From assembly GCF_004363555.1 (NCBI RefSeq), contig NZ_SNZJ01000007.1, positions 124,001-188,000 of the forward strand: DNA of 64,000 nt, in the 5' to 3' direction. The notes beneath the pieces were generated by a model. The model saw only the letters and a list, made by a program, of their open reading frames with translations. It was not told the origin of the DNA and did not search any database. Shown in pieces: positions 23,900-32,729 of the stretch (the first letter of the stretch is position 1; each line of letters starts with the position of its first letter). The translations under genes were made by a program, and so were the position numbers. The stretch comes from Halomonas ventosae (GTDB lineage Bacteria > Pseudomonadota > Gammaproteobacteria > Pseudomonadales > Halomonadaceae).

Positions 23900-24688
23900 T
23901 CAGGCGAGGCCCTGGGGGCGAGTCAGCAGGCACGCCTCCTTGGCGGGAGGCGCCGGGTGGAAGGCCGGTCGGCGCCGCTCGGCCAGGCCGGCCTCGAGCC
24001 ATTCCAGCCAGGCGTCGAGCGGTCCCGACTTGCTGCTCAGCGCCATCACCGGGGCCGCAGAGGCGAGCCGGTGCATGTGCGCCGCCACCGCCTCGACATC
24101 GAAGTCGTCGAGGACCGGCAGCAGGTCGGTCTTGGTGACCAGCACCAGGTCGCTGGCGCGGAACATCACCGGGTACTTGAGCGGCTTGTCGTCGCCCTCC
24201 GGGGTCGAGAGCAGGGTGACGTTGGCATGCTGGCCGAGGTCGAAGCTCGCGGGGCAGACCAGGTTGCCGACGTTCTCGATGAACAGGAGGTCCAGGGCGT
24301 CCAGTGGCAGCGCATGGGCCGCGCGATGCACCATGGCGGCATCCAGGTGGCAGGCGCTGCCGGTGGTGATCTGGACCGCAGGCACGCCCCGGGCGCGGAT
24401 GCGCCGGGCGTCGTTCTCGGTTTCCAGGTCGCCCTCGATCACCGCGAGGCGGTAGCGGGTGCCCAGCGCCTCGATGGTGGCCTCCAGCAGGCTGGTCTTG
24501 CCGGCGCCGGGGGAGGACATCAGGTTGACGACCAGCAGCCCGGCGCGGTCGAAGTGCTCGCGGTTATGGCGCGCCACCTCGTCGTTGTGGACCTTCAGGC
24601 CCTCGAGGACCTCCACGGTATGGACGTCGTGCTCGTTCGAGGCGTGCTGCAGGTGGTCGGGAAGGGCGCAGCCGCAGGTCTGGCACAC
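23900..24688 (-). CDS. hypB: Hydrogenase nickel incorporation GTPase HypB
   Basis: SIMIBI-class GTPase of 262 residues that delivers nickel to the hydrogenase precursor with HypA. The N-terminal MCQTCGC is the high-affinity nickel site. The P-loop is SSPGAGKTSLLE, the switch regions include EGDLETENDARRI and GNLVCP, and VTKTDLL is the guanine-specificity motif. There is no polyhistidine storage stretch, so it is a delivery protein rather than a nickel store. It follows hypA by 13 bases. Confidence 0.95.
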   Translation of the reverse strand: MCQTCGCALPDHLQHASNEHDVHTVEVLEGLKVHNDEVARHNREHFDRAGLLVVNLMSSPGAGKTSLLEATIEALGTRYRLAVIEGDLETENDARRIRARGVPAVQITTGSACHLDAAMVHRAAHALPLDALDLLFIENVGNLVCPASFDLGQHANVTLLSTPEGDDKPLKYPVMFRASDLVLVTKTDLLPVLDDFDVEAVAAHMHRLASAAPVMALSSKSGPLDAWLEWLEAGLAERRRPAFHPAPPAKEACLLTRPQGLA

Positions 24689-24701
24689 GATGAGGCTCCT
24701 G

Positions 24702-25067
24702 TTATCCGGTGGGAGGGAGAGGGGTGTCGGCGAGGTCGACGCTGACCAGCAGGAGCTCGTCGCCGCCGGTCAGCCGGGTCTGCCAGTGCCCGCAGCGCGG
24801 GCAGCTCAGGTCGTTGACGCTGGCCTCGGCCTCCTGAGCGCAGCGGGGGCAGTGCACCCGGACCGGACAGCGGGTCATCTCCAGCCGTGCCCCCTCGGCG
24901 AGGGTATGGCGGCTGGCCAGCGGAAAGGCCTCGTGCATCAGCGCGGCCTCGACCCCGGAGAGCGGCCCGATGCGCAGGCAGACACGGCGGATGCCCAGCG
25001 CGCCATGCTCGGCGGCGACCCGGCTGGCCTGGCGGACCAGCGAGCGGCACAGGCTCAGCTCATGCAC
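24702..25067 (-). CDS. hypA: Hydrogenase nickel metallochaperone HypA
   Basis: Protein of 121 residues. The start is taken as the GTG at 25067 because HypA needs Met1-His2 at its N-terminus for nickel binding, and the next codons read His-Glu-Leu-Ser. Two CxxC pairs for structural zinc are present (CPRC and CPRC, residues about 72-93). It hands nickel to HypB. The start overlaps the end of hypC by eight bases. Confidence 0.94.
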   Translation of the reverse strand: MHELSLCRSLVRQASRVAAEHGALGIRRVCLRIGPLSGVEAALMHEAFPLASRHTLAEGARLEMTRCPVRVHCPRCAQEAEASVNDLSCPRCGHWQTRLTGGDELLLVSVDLADTPLPPTG

Positions 25068-25311
25068 GTCCGTCGTCCGCCTCTGCGGGGGTGGCATCGT
25101 CCATCTCGTCGAGAAGCCGCCAGGTCGCCAGGGCCTCCTCGGGGTCCAGTCGCTGGAGGGCGTAACCGACATGCACGATGACGTAGTCGCCCACGGCGAG
25201 GGCCTGGTCCTGCACCAGCATCAGGTCGATGTCGCGCTCGATGCCGCGTGAGGCCGCGCGCGCCGTGTCGCCGTCGATGCGGGTGATCTGCATGGGAATC
25301 GCCAGGCACAT
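25060..25311 (-). CDS. hypC: Hydrogenase assembly chaperone HypC
   Basis: Small OB-fold chaperone of 83 residues, with the essential Cys2 in MCLAIPMQI and VGDYVIVHVGYAL. It forms the iron-loading complex with HypD and then carries Fe(CN)2CO to the large subunit. The ATG at 25311 is fixed by the need for Met-Cys at the N-terminus. GAGGAGG lies 13 bases upstream, a little far. It is the first gene of the hydrogenase operon. Confidence 0.94.
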   Translation of the reverse strand: MCLAIPMQITRIDGDTARAASRGIERDIDLMLVQDQALAVGDYVIVHVGYALQRLDPEEALATWRLLDEMDDATPAEADDGRA

Positions 25312-25608
25312 GATGCGCGTCGGCCCTCCTCGGCAGGTGGCGTGATGGTCGCGGATGGCATGACTCCACCCCCTGACACTGACTATAGGAGATGGGGGCC
25401 TTTCGGACATGTCCCGCCAGCCAACGGCGCCGCCGCCTGCGGCGAGGCGGGCAGCGAAGGTCATGGCGGCGTCACCAGGCCGGGTGATGCGCGCCACTTT
25501 CTGCTATGCTGGCGGCCTCCGATCATCGCTTCCACGGCCCCGGCCCGATGGCGCCCACCCTCCTCGCGCCCTGTCCCGGTGCCCGCCTTCCCTTGCAGGT
25601 CTATCCAC
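25312..25608. promoter_or_regulatory. Divergent control region, hydrogenase operon and dbpA
   Basis: No gene is visible here. On the minus strand TATAGT at 25382-25387 is a possible -10 for the hyp/hyd operon, but its -35 is poor. A perfect 10-base palindrome GGACATGTCC lies at 25405-25414. I find no convincing sigma-54 -24/-12 pair and no FNR-like dyad. Confidence 0.35.
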
Positions 25609-27003
25609 GTGTCTGATTCCTCTCCCGATTTCGCCACGCTGTCGCTGGCGCCGGAACTGCTCGCCAACCTCGCCTCGCTGGGCTATCACGCCATGACGCC
25701 GATCCAGGCCGAGAGCCTGCCGCCCATGCTGGCGGGCCGCGACGTGATCGCCCGGGCGAAGACCGGCTCGGGCAAGACCGCCGCCTTCGGCCTGGCGCTG
25801 CTGTCGCGGCTGTCGGTGGCGGACTTCCGGGTGCAGGGGCTGGTGCTCTGTCCGACCCGCGAGCTGGCGGACCAGGTGGCCGGCGAGATTCGCCGCCTGG
25901 CGCGCAGCCTGCCCAACGTCAAGGTGCTGACCCTGTGCGGCGGGGCCCCGTTGGGGCCGCAGCTGGCGTCGCTTGAGCATGGCGCGCACATCGTCGTCGG
26001 CACCCCGGGGCGGGTGGAGGAGCACCTGCGCAAGGGCTCGCTGGCCCTGGGGGCGCTCGAGACCCTGGTACTGGACGAGGCCGACCGCATGCTCGACATG
26101 GGCTTCCAGGCGGCCATGGAGGCGATCATCGCCGAGACCCCGGCGGACCGCCAGATGCTGCTGTTCAGCGCCACCTATGCCGAGGGCATCCGACCCATCG
26201 CCGAGCGGCTGATGCGCGAACCGGTCAGCGTGGAGGTGGCCGAGCCCCACGACGCCACCACGATCCGCCAGCACTTCTACCGGGTGGCGGACGAGTCGGC
26301 CCGCTTCGAGGCGCTGCGCCGCCTGCTGCTGCACTTTCGACCCGCCTCGAGCGTGGTGTTCTGCAATACCAAGCGCGAGACCGACGAGGTCGCCGAGGCC
26401 CTGAACGACGCGGGCTTCAGCGCCCTGGCGTTGCATGGCGACCTGGAGCAGCGCGACCGCGACCGCCTGCTGGTGCTGTTCGCCAATGGCAGCGCCTCTA
26501 TCCTGGTGGCCACTGACGTGGCCGCCCGCGGACTCGACATCGACGCCCTGGACGCGGTGTTCAACTACCGCATCGCCCGTGAGCTCGAGGTGCATGTCCA
26601 CCGTGTCGGGCGCACCGGCCGGGCGGGCGGCTCCGGGACCGCCTATACCCTGCTCACCGAGCAGGAGGACTACCGCCTGGCGCGGCTCGCCGAGTTGCTC
26701 GGGGAGCGCCTGGAGACCGAGCCACTGCCCCCCCGCGCGGTGCTGGAGCGCCAGCCCTTCCGACCCGCCATGGCGACCCTGCAACTGGGGGCCGGCAAGA
26801 AGCAGAAGCTGCGACCCGGCGACATCCTCGGCGCCCTGACCGGCGAGGGGGGGATCGCCGGGGATCAGGTGGGCAAGATCAAGGTGCTCGCCAACAGCGC
26901 CTACGTGGCCGTGCGGCGCGACGTCGCCGCGGCGGCCCTCGACCAGCTGGGAAACGGCAGGCTCAAGGGGCGCAGCTTCCGTGCCCGCCGCATCAGCCGC
27001 TGA
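25609..27003 (+). CDS. dbpA: ATP-dependent RNA helicase DbpA
   Basis: DEAD-box helicase of 464 residues. Motifs run in order: Q-motif TPIQAESLP, AKTGSGKTAAF, PTRELA, VLDEADRM, SAT, then the second RecA domain with ARGLDI and HRVGRTGRAG. The C-terminal 75 residues (KLRPGDILGAL ... IKVLANSAYVAV) form the RNA-binding domain that directs DbpA to hairpin 92 of 23S rRNA during 50S assembly. No ATG fits; the GTG at 25609 begins where the family begins. Confidence 0.92.
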   Translation: MSDSSPDFATLSLAPELLANLASLGYHAMTPIQAESLPPMLAGRDVIARAKTGSGKTAAFGLALLSRLSVADFRVQGLVLCPTRELADQVAGEIRRLARSLPNVKVLTLCGGAPLGPQLASLEHGAHIVVGTPGRVEEHLRKGSLALGALETLVLDEADRMLDMGFQAAMEAIIAETPADRQMLLFSATYAEGIRPIAERLMREPVSVEVAEPHDATTIRQHFYRVADESARFEALRRLLLHFRPASSVVFCNTKRETDEVAEALNDAGFSALALHGDLEQRDRDRLLVLFANGSASILVATDVAARGLDIDALDAVFNYRIARELEVHVHRVGRTGRAGGSGTAYTLLTEQEDYRLARLAELLGERLETEPLPPRAVLERQPFRPAMATLQLGAGKKQKLRPGDILGALTGEGGIAGDQVGKIKVLANSAYVAVRRDVAAAALDQLGNGRLKGRSFRARRISR

Positions 27004-27068
27004 CCGGAAGCCAAACGAGATACGCCCGCGGGATACCCAGCCGACGGGTTCTATGCCAACGTGGTGAC

Positions 27069-27971
27069 ATGAAGATACCCAAGAGATTGCAACCGCTGGT
27101 CGACGACGGCCTGATCGACGCGGTCGAGAGCCAGCTGATGAGCGGCAAGGAAGCCCAGGTGTACGTGGTGCGCTCCCACGGCGAGCGGCGCTGTGCCAAG
27201 GTCTTCAAGGAGGCCAAGCAGCGCAGCTTCAAGCAGGCCGTGCAGTACCAGGAGGGGCGCAAGGAGCGCAACAGCCGCCGCTCCCGGGCGATGGCCAAGA
27301 AGACCCGCTACGGCCAGAAGGAGCAGGAACAGGCCTGGCTCAACGCCGAGGTCGATGCCCTCTACCGGCTGGCGGCGGCGGACGTGCGGGTGCCCAAGCC
27401 GTATGGCTTCGTCGACGGCGTGCTGCTGATGGAGATGATCACCGATGCAGAGGGCTTGAACGCGCCGCGGCTGGACGACGTGACCCTGACGCCCGAGGAG
27501 GCCCGGACCCATTACGCCAAGATCATCGGCGACGTGGTGCGCATGCTGTGTGCTGGCCTGATCCATGGCGACCTCTCCGAGTTCAACGTGCTGCTCTCTG
27601 ACGATGGCCCGGTGGTCATCGACCTGCCCCAGGCGGTGGATGCCGCCGGCAACAACAGTGCCGAGAGGATGTTCGAGCGCGACGTCGACAACATGCGCCG
27701 CTACTTTGGTCGCTTCGCCCCGGAACTGCTGGCCACCGATTACGGCAAGGAGATCTGGGCGCTCTATGAGGCCGGCGACCTGCACCCGGACAGCCAGCTG
27801 ACCGGCTGCTTCGAGCACGACACCGGCACCGTGGATGTGGACGAGCTGATGACCGTGATCGACGACGTGCGCGAGGAGGAGGCCGCGCGGCGTGCCGCGC
27901 TGTCCCGGAACGATGAGCCCGGCGTCGAGGAGGCCGCCGAGGCCTGGCGGGAGTCCCACGGCGAGCGCTGA
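27069..27971 (+). CDS. RIO-type serine/threonine kinase
   Basis: Protein of 300 residues of the RIO1-like bacterial group. SGKEAQVYVV is the glycine-rich loop, RRCAKVFKE holds the ATP-binding Lys, IHGDLSEFNVLL is the catalytic loop with its Asp and Asn, and VIDLPQAVD carries the metal-binding Asp. In eukaryotes and archaea RIO kinases act in small-subunit ribosome maturation; bacterial roles are unsettled. It lies 65 bases after dbpA on the same strand, consistent with a ribosome-related job. The acidic C-terminal tail looks flexible. Confidence 0.88.
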   Translation: MKIPKRLQPLVDDGLIDAVESQLMSGKEAQVYVVRSHGERRCAKVFKEAKQRSFKQAVQYQEGRKERNSRRSRAMAKKTRYGQKEQEQAWLNAEVDALYRLAAADVRVPKPYGFVDGVLLMEMITDAEGLNAPRLDDVTLTPEEARTHYAKIIGDVVRMLCAGLIHGDLSEFNVLLSDDGPVVIDLPQAVDAAGNNSAERMFERDVDNMRRYFGRFAPELLATDYGKEIWALYEAGDLHPDSQLTGCFEHDTGTVDVDELMTVIDDVREEEAARRAALSRNDEPGVEEAAEAWRESHGER

Positions 27972-28068
27972 GGCCCGTGCTCGCGTCGCTCCCCGTTCCT
28001 GGCTCGACTACGCTGTAGGCGAGCGTCGCCCGACGCGGGCGACCCCGGCCAACGACGAGGAGACGGCA

Positions 28069-28503
28069 ATGAACAAGTGGATAGCGGGCCTGGCCCTGGC
28101 GGGTGGCATGCTGCTGGCCGGTCCGGCCCTGGCCCAGATGGAACGCGCCTCGGCGCCGGAGGGCACCGAGGTCTACTTCATCTCGCCGGAGGAGGGGGCC
28201 ACCGTCGAGACTCCGCTGACCGTGCGCATGGGCCTCAAGGGCATGGGCGTGGCGCCCGCCGGCACCCAGGCCGACGGCACCGGCCACCACCACCTGCTGG
28301 TGGACACGCCGCTGGACGAGGTGGATCTCGACCAGCCCCTGCCGGCCAATGACGCGATGCGCCACTTCGGCGGCGGCCAGACCGAGACCACCCTGGACCT
28401 CGAGCCCGGCGAGCATACCCTGCAGCTGCTGTTCATGGATGCCAACCATGTCAGCTTCGACCCGCCGGTCACCTCCGATCCCATCACCATCACGGTGGAA
28501 TGA
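28069..28503 (+). CDS. DUF4399 domain periplasmic protein
   Basis: Protein of 144 residues with a clear signal peptide (LALAGGMLLAGPALA, cut before QMERAS). The mature part is an all-beta DUF4399 domain: VYFISPEEGATVETPLTVRMGLKGM, and GTGHHHLLVDTPL with a conserved histidine cluster that could bind metal. Function is unknown. GAGGAG precedes the ATG. A strong hairpin follows, so it is monocistronic. Confidence 0.85.
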   Translation: MNKWIAGLALAGGMLLAGPALAQMERASAPEGTEVYFISPEEGATVETPLTVRMGLKGMGVAPAGTQADGTGHHHLLVDTPLDEVDLDQPLPANDAMRHFGGGQTETTLDLEPGEHTLQLLFMDANHVSFDPPVTSDPITITVE

Positions 28504-28511
28504 CCCGCCCC

Positions 28512-28538
28512 AGTCGGGCGCTCCCGCGGCGCCCGACT
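28512..28538 (+). terminator. Hairpin terminator after the DUF4399 gene
   Basis: Perfect ten-base arms (AGTCGGGCGC / GCGCCCGACT) around a seven-base loop, eight bases after the stop codon. The trailing bases are pyrimidine-rich but contain no real T-run. Confidence 0.65.
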
Positions 28539-28752
28539 CCTCTCGATCATCAGGCCTCTGCCCTGCGTGATGATGCCACCTGACCCTCGCGACTGATTTT
28601 TCGCCTTCCGGCTGGCACTGCCAGGCTCATGGCACTGTACTGAGGAGTGCACTGGAAGGTGAAGCGGCTCAGGGAGGACTCCGGAGTTCCGGGAGGGCGT
28701 ATGCCCTGCTGGCGATGACCTGGTGGAACGTGTGGCCACCGCCGCGATGCTC

Positions 28753-28769
28753 CCTCCCGCACGGGGAGG
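28753..28769 (+). promoter_or_regulatory. Small hairpin covering the ribosome site of the next gene
   Basis: CCTCCC pairs with GGGAGG across five bases. The right arm is the Shine-Dalgarno sequence, ten bases before the ATG at 28779. It may damp translation; chance cannot be excluded in GC-rich DNA. Confidence 0.3.
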
Positions 28770-28778
28770 ACAACGACA

Positions 28779-29330
28779 ATGATGAACCTGACTGACGGCA
28801 AGATGGGGATGGCCGGGCCCTGCCTGGTCGTGCTGCTGGCGAGTCTGGCGGGACATGGCGTGGCCGTGGCCGACCAGGCGAAGATCGACGATGCTTTGGC
28901 GGCCGCCTGGCCGGGCATGGCGGAAGGCGCCCAGGTGGTCGACTGGGAAGGCAACGTGCTCAAGGAGGGCTCGAACGGCTATACCTGCCTGCCGACGCCG
29001 CCGAGCATGACCGGGACGGCGCCGATGTGTCTCGACGAGGCCTGGCAGGCGTGGGGACAGGCCTGGCAGAACAAGGAGCCGTTCGAGGCCGAGTCGATGG
29101 GTATCGCCTACATGCTGGCCGGCGACGAGGGGGCGAGCAACGTCGACCCCTACGCCGAGGGGCCCACGGACGACAACGAGTGGATCGTGGAGGGGGCGCA
29201 CCTGATGCTTCTCGCCCCGGCGGCACTGCTCGAGGGCTACCCGACCGACCCACACAACGGCGGGCCCTACGTGATGTGGAAGGGCACGGACTACCAGCAC
29301 CTGATGGTCCCCGTCGGGGCGCGTGACTGA
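28779..29330 (+). CDS. Hypothetical exported protein
   Basis: Protein of 183 residues with a signal peptide (LVVLLASLAGHGVAVA). The mature part has two cysteines, in YTCLPTPP and APMCLDEAW, that may form a disulfide, and it is acidic and rich in Trp, Gly and Pro. Late motifs are YPTDPHNGGPYVMW and DYQHLMVPV. I do not recognise a named family. A second ATG follows at 28782. Confidence 0.72.
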   Translation: MMNLTDGKMGMAGPCLVVLLASLAGHGVAVADQAKIDDALAAAWPGMAEGAQVVDWEGNVLKEGSNGYTCLPTPPSMTGTAPMCLDEAWQAWGQAWQNKEPFEAESMGIAYMLAGDEGASNVDPYAEGPTDDNEWIVEGAHLMLLAPAALLEGYPTDPHNGGPYVMWKGTDYQHLMVPVGARD

Positions 29331-29360
29331 GGCAGGAAGCGGTCGCGCTATCGCCAGTCG

Positions 29361-30590
29361 TCAGCGGCCGCTATGGCGTCCGCTGACGGCCATCACCGCC
29401 AGGGCGCCGGCCAGGGCGGCGCCGATCACCACCAGCGAGCCGGCCAGGCTCTCCATCAGCGCCGGTTCCACCAGCAGCACCCCGCCCAACGCCAGCATCA
29501 CCATGCCGCCGATCAGCTTGAGCGTGCGGCCATGGGTCTCCTGCATGCGGCCGATGCGCAGGGTGACGATGGCGGTGCCCAGGATCAGGATCTCGTCGAG
29601 CAGGTAGACCAGCAGATAGGTGGCGAGCAGCCCGGCGAAGGCCGGGCCCTGGATGCCGGCCTCGGCCACCAGCGAGCTCCATATCACCGGGAAACCGGCA
29701 GTGCAGGGCAGCTCGATCAGCGCCACGCCGGCGGCCAGTACCAGCGTGGTCAGCAGCAAGGCGGGCAGGGAGCGCTCGCGGCGTACCTCGCGGCTGCCGC
29801 GGTAGATACGCGGCTTGAAGCGTTCGGGAATGCTGAACGAGAGGCCCTGCCGGAAGGCGAAGTAGTCCTTGACGTTGACCGCCCCGAAGACCAGCGCGAA
29901 CAGCGCCACCACCAGCTGGATCCCGCTCAGGTGGCGGGCCACCGAGAGGGCGGCGAACACTCCGGCGATGAACAGCCCGTAGAGGCTGGCGGTGACCAGC
30001 AGGAAGGTGCCGCCTACCGCGGCGATGCGCGTCCGGGAGCCGCTGCCCAAGATCATCGCCAGCAGCACCGTGAGCACCCACAGCGAGCAGGGGTTGAAGC
30101 CGTCCACCGCGGCAATCAGCAGGGTGGCCACCAGCATCGGCTGCCCGGCCAGGTCGAGACGCCCGAGGGGCCCGAGGTCCAGGCGGTAGCGGCCCGAAGG
30201 GGCCTGGTGGGCGTCCGCCAGCTGCGCTTCAATGGCCTCGGCGATGGGCGGCGCGAAACCGACCCAGACCCGCTCACCGAGGATGAAGGTGGGCACGGCG
30301 TTGGGCACCTCGCCGCGCGCAGTCATCATCTCGATGAAGCGGGCGCGTCCGGCGGCATCCTGCACCACCTCGACCCGTGCCACCTCGAGCTCGGGATGGG
30401 TGCGCTCCAGCCTGTCCAGCCAGGCGGCCGCTTCACGGCAGAAGGGACAGTGCTCACGCCAGAAGTACCAGAGCGTGGTGGACTCCTGCTGGGCTGCTGC
30501 CGGGGCGGTATCGGCTCGGGCATCGGCGGCCAGCGGCAGCGTCAAGGCCAGCAGCAGCCAGGCCCACAGCGGCAGCAGGCAGCTCGGCAT
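29361..30590 (-). CDS. Thioredoxin-like domain fused to CcdA/DsbD-type transmembrane domain
   Basis: Protein of 409 residues. After a signal peptide (LLLALTLPLAADARA) comes a periplasmic thioredoxin/glutaredoxin-like domain with the active pair CPFC. A membrane domain of about eight helices follows, with FNPCSLWVL and ELPCTAGFP, the cysteines that carry electrons across the membrane in CcdA/DsbD. It should move reductant from cytoplasmic thioredoxin to periplasmic thiols. Classical DsbD has the thioredoxin domain at the C-terminus, so the order is inverted here. The ATG at 30590 has GAGG six bases upstream and lies eight bases after the YebC-family stop; a GTG at 30602 is less likely. Confidence 0.85.
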   Translation of the reverse strand: MPSCLLPLWAWLLLALTLPLAADARADTAPAAAQQESTTLWYFWREHCPFCREAAAWLDRLERTHPELEVARVEVVQDAAGRARFIEMMTARGEVPNAVPTFILGERVWVGFAPPIAEAIEAQLADAHQAPSGRYRLDLGPLGRLDLAGQPMLVATLLIAAVDGFNPCSLWVLTVLLAMILGSGSRTRIAAVGGTFLLVTASLYGLFIAGVFAALSVARHLSGIQLVVALFALVFGAVNVKDYFAFRQGLSFSIPERFKPRIYRGSREVRRERSLPALLLTTLVLAAGVALIELPCTAGFPVIWSSLVAEAGIQGPAFAGLLATYLLVYLLDEILILGTAIVTLRIGRMQETHGRTLKLIGGMVMLALGGVLLVEPALMESLAGSLVVIGAALAGALAVMAVSGRHSGR

Positions 30591-30598
30591 CGCGGGCC

Positions 30599-31327
30599 TC
30601 ACGCCTCGCTTTCGATCTCGGCGTTGTGGAAGACGTTCTGCACGTCGTCCAGGTCGTTGAGGGTGTCGAGCAGCTTCTCGAACATTGCCACGTCGTCGCC
30701 CTCGACCGGGGTCACGGTCTGGGGCACGAACTGGATCTCGTCGACCTCGAAGTCGAGCTCGCCGAAGGCGTCGAGCAGCGCCTGCTTGGCCTTGGCGTAC
30801 TCGGTATGCGGGGCGAAGACGGTGACATGGCCCGCCTCGCTCTCGATGTCGGTGACGTCGACATCGGCCTCCATCAGTGCCTCGAGCGTGGCCTCCTCGT
30901 CATCGCCGGGGAAGGCGAGGATGGCGCAGTGGTCGAACATGTGGCTGACGCTGCCGGGGGTGCCGAGCTTGCTCTTGGCCTTGTTGAAGCAGGCGCGCAC
31001 GTCGCCGAAGGTGCGGTTCGGGTTGTCGGTCAGGCACTCGACGATGACCATGCAGTTGCCCGGCCCGAAGCCCTCGTAACGAGCCGGCGAGAAGTCCTCG
31101 CCACCCACGCCGGATGCCTTGTCCAGGGCCTTGTCGATCACGTGGCTGGGGACCTGATCCTTCTTGGCGCGCTCGATCAGCCCGCGCAGGGCCAGGTTGC
31201 CGGCGGGGTCGGTGCCGCCCTGCTTGGCGCAGACGTAGATCTCGCGGCCGTACTTGCTGTACACCTTGGTCTTGGCGGCGGCCGTCTTGGCCATGGATTC
31301 CTTGCGGTTCTGGAAGGCCCTGCCCAT
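30599..31327 (-). CDS. YebC/PmpR-family DNA-binding regulator or translation factor
   Basis: Protein of 242 residues starting [14 protein letters not shown], close to the YeeN subgroup with its SKYGREIY element. The three-domain YebC fold is recognisable by [35 protein letters not shown] and GSVSHMFD. The family was described as transcriptional regulators, and more recently linked to translation of difficult motifs. The YeeN subgroup role is open. AGGA precedes the ATG at 31327. Confidence 0.9.
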   Translation of the reverse strand: MGRAFQNRKESMAKTAAAKTKVYSKYGREIYVCAKQGGTDPAGNLALRGLIERAKKDQVPSHVIDKALDKASGVGGEDFSPARYEGFGPGNCMVIVECLTDNPNRTFGDVRACFNKAKSKLGTPGSVSHMFDHCAILAFPGDDEEATLEALMEADVDVTDIESEAGHVTVFAPHTEYAKAKQALLDAFGELDFEVDEIQFVPQTVTPVEGDDVAMFEKLLDTLNDLDDVQNVFHNAEIESEA

Positions 31328-31476
31328 TGCATTGTCCTGTGGCGTCGAAACACGAGGCTGGATTCTACGAAACCGGGGCGGACGCGAACAGGGATATTTT
31401 GGCGCGATTCCGGGGGACCTGATGCCCGTCATGGCTACACTGGCAGGGAGTCTCATCCACCCAGGAGCGCCCCCCG

Positions 31477-32667
31477 ATGGATCATCACGCCTACCGCCAT
31501 GCGCTGGCCGACTGCCTCGCCGAGAGCGAGCTGCCCTTTGCCGCCGAGGAGTTCACGGGGCGTCGCCGCCGCGTGCGGCAGGCCATGCAGGCCGCCGGGC
31601 TCGAGGCGCTGCTGCTGACCGACCCCGCCGACATCTTCTACCTGACCGGCTACCACACCTTCGAGGTCTCGGTGTACACCTGCCTGGTCGTTTCGGCGGA
31701 CCGGCTGGTGCTGCAGGTGCCCTCCATCGAGACCGGCCCGGCCGTGGTCACCGCCACGGTGGACGAGATCCTGGGCTATCGCTGGGAGGGCATCGAGGAG
31801 GTGATCGCACCGCTGGCCGAGATCCTCGCCCCCTACCATGCCATCGGACTGGACCTCTTCGGGGCCGGCCTGCGCTTCGGCGTCATCCGTGAGCTGCAGG
31901 CACGCCTGGGCAGCGGGCGCTTCCGCGACGACGGTGGCGAGCTGCTCGACCGCATCCGCATCGTCAAGACGCCGGCGGAGCTCGACTGCCTGCGCGAGAG
32001 CGCGCGGATCACCGCTGCCGGCCTGCGGGCGGCCATCGACGCCATCGCCCCCGGGGTCACCGACAACGACGTCGCGGCGGAGGGCAGCCGGGCGCTGCTG
32101 GCGGCCGGCAGCGAGTTCATGAGCCTGCAGCCCATCGTCACCACCGGCCGGCGCATCAGCGTCATCCACGTCAACCACAAGCGGCACGTGATCGCCGCGG
32201 ATGAGCCGGTGTTCCTGGAGTTCGGCTCGGCCTTCCACCGCTATACCGCGCCGATGATGCGCACCGCCGTGGCCGGCCGGGCGAGCGCCGAGATGCAGGC
32301 GCTGCGCGATGTGTGCCGCGAGATGTATGAGGCACTGACCGCGGCGATGCGCCCCGGTAACAGCTTCGATGATGCCGCCCGGGCCGCCGAGGCGGTGCTG
32401 GCCCCCCACGCCGAGCGCGTGTTCTTCTCGGGGGTGTTCGGCTATGCGGTGGGGGCGCAGTTCCCGCCGAGCTGGGTCGAGGGGACGGGCTACATTGCCC
32501 GCGGCCAGCATCGCGAGTTCGCCGCCGACATGGTCTTCCACCTGCCGCTCTGCCTGAGGCTGCCGGGGCAGTGGGGCATCGGCCTCAGCGACACCGTGCG
32601 GGTCACCCCCGAGGGTGGTGAGCCGCTCACCGACAACGACTGGCAGCTGGCGGAGCGGGGTCGTTGA
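31477..32667 (+). CDS. M24-family (creatinase/Xaa-Pro peptidase-like) hydrolase
   Basis: Protein of 396 residues with the two-domain pita-bread layout: an N-terminal creatinase-like domain (about 25-165, [12 protein letters not shown]) and the M24 fold from about 170. The usual first metal ligands (an Asp about 11 residues before a second Asp) are replaced by [19 protein letters not shown]. The protein therefore resembles metal-poor members such as creatinase, ectoine hydrolase DoeA or DddP rather than true aminopeptidases. Ectoine hydrolase is attractive for a halophile and matches the length, but no doeB or doeC lies nearby. Confidence 0.78.
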   Translation: MDHHAYRHALADCLAESELPFAAEEFTGRRRRVRQAMQAAGLEALLLTDPADIFYLTGYHTFEVSVYTCLVVSADRLVLQVPSIETGPAVVTATVDEILGYRWEGIEEVIAPLAEILAPYHAIGLDLFGAGLRFGVIRELQARLGSGRFRDDGGELLDRIRIVKTPAELDCLRESARITAAGLRAAIDAIAPGVTDNDVAAEGSRALLAAGSEFMSLQPIVTTGRRISVIHVNHKRHVIAADEPVFLEFGSAFHRYTAPMMRTAVAGRASAEMQALRDVCREMYEALTAAMRPGNSFDDAARAAEAVLAPHAERVFFSGVFGYAVGAQFPPSWVEGTGYIARGQHREFAADMVFHLPLCLRLPGQWGIGLSDTVRVTPEGGEPLTDNDWQLAERGR

Positions 32668-32729
32668 GCCGCCTCCGGCGGTTCGGCGCCTTCGTGGTCA
32701 TCCCTTCATCGACACAGGAGAGATCTTGC

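Noticed and set aside
20720..24745. A plus-strand open frame of about 1340 residues opposite the hyp genes.
   Set aside because: It is the antisense shadow of hypD-hypF and hypB, with no domain and no ribosome site. The minus-strand genes have unmistakable motifs.
25312..25608. A sigma-54 promoter for the hydrogenase operon, as found for some other hydrogenases.
   Set aside because: No GG-N10-GC pair with adequate flanks was found on the minus strand, and no NtrC-type activator gene is in the window.
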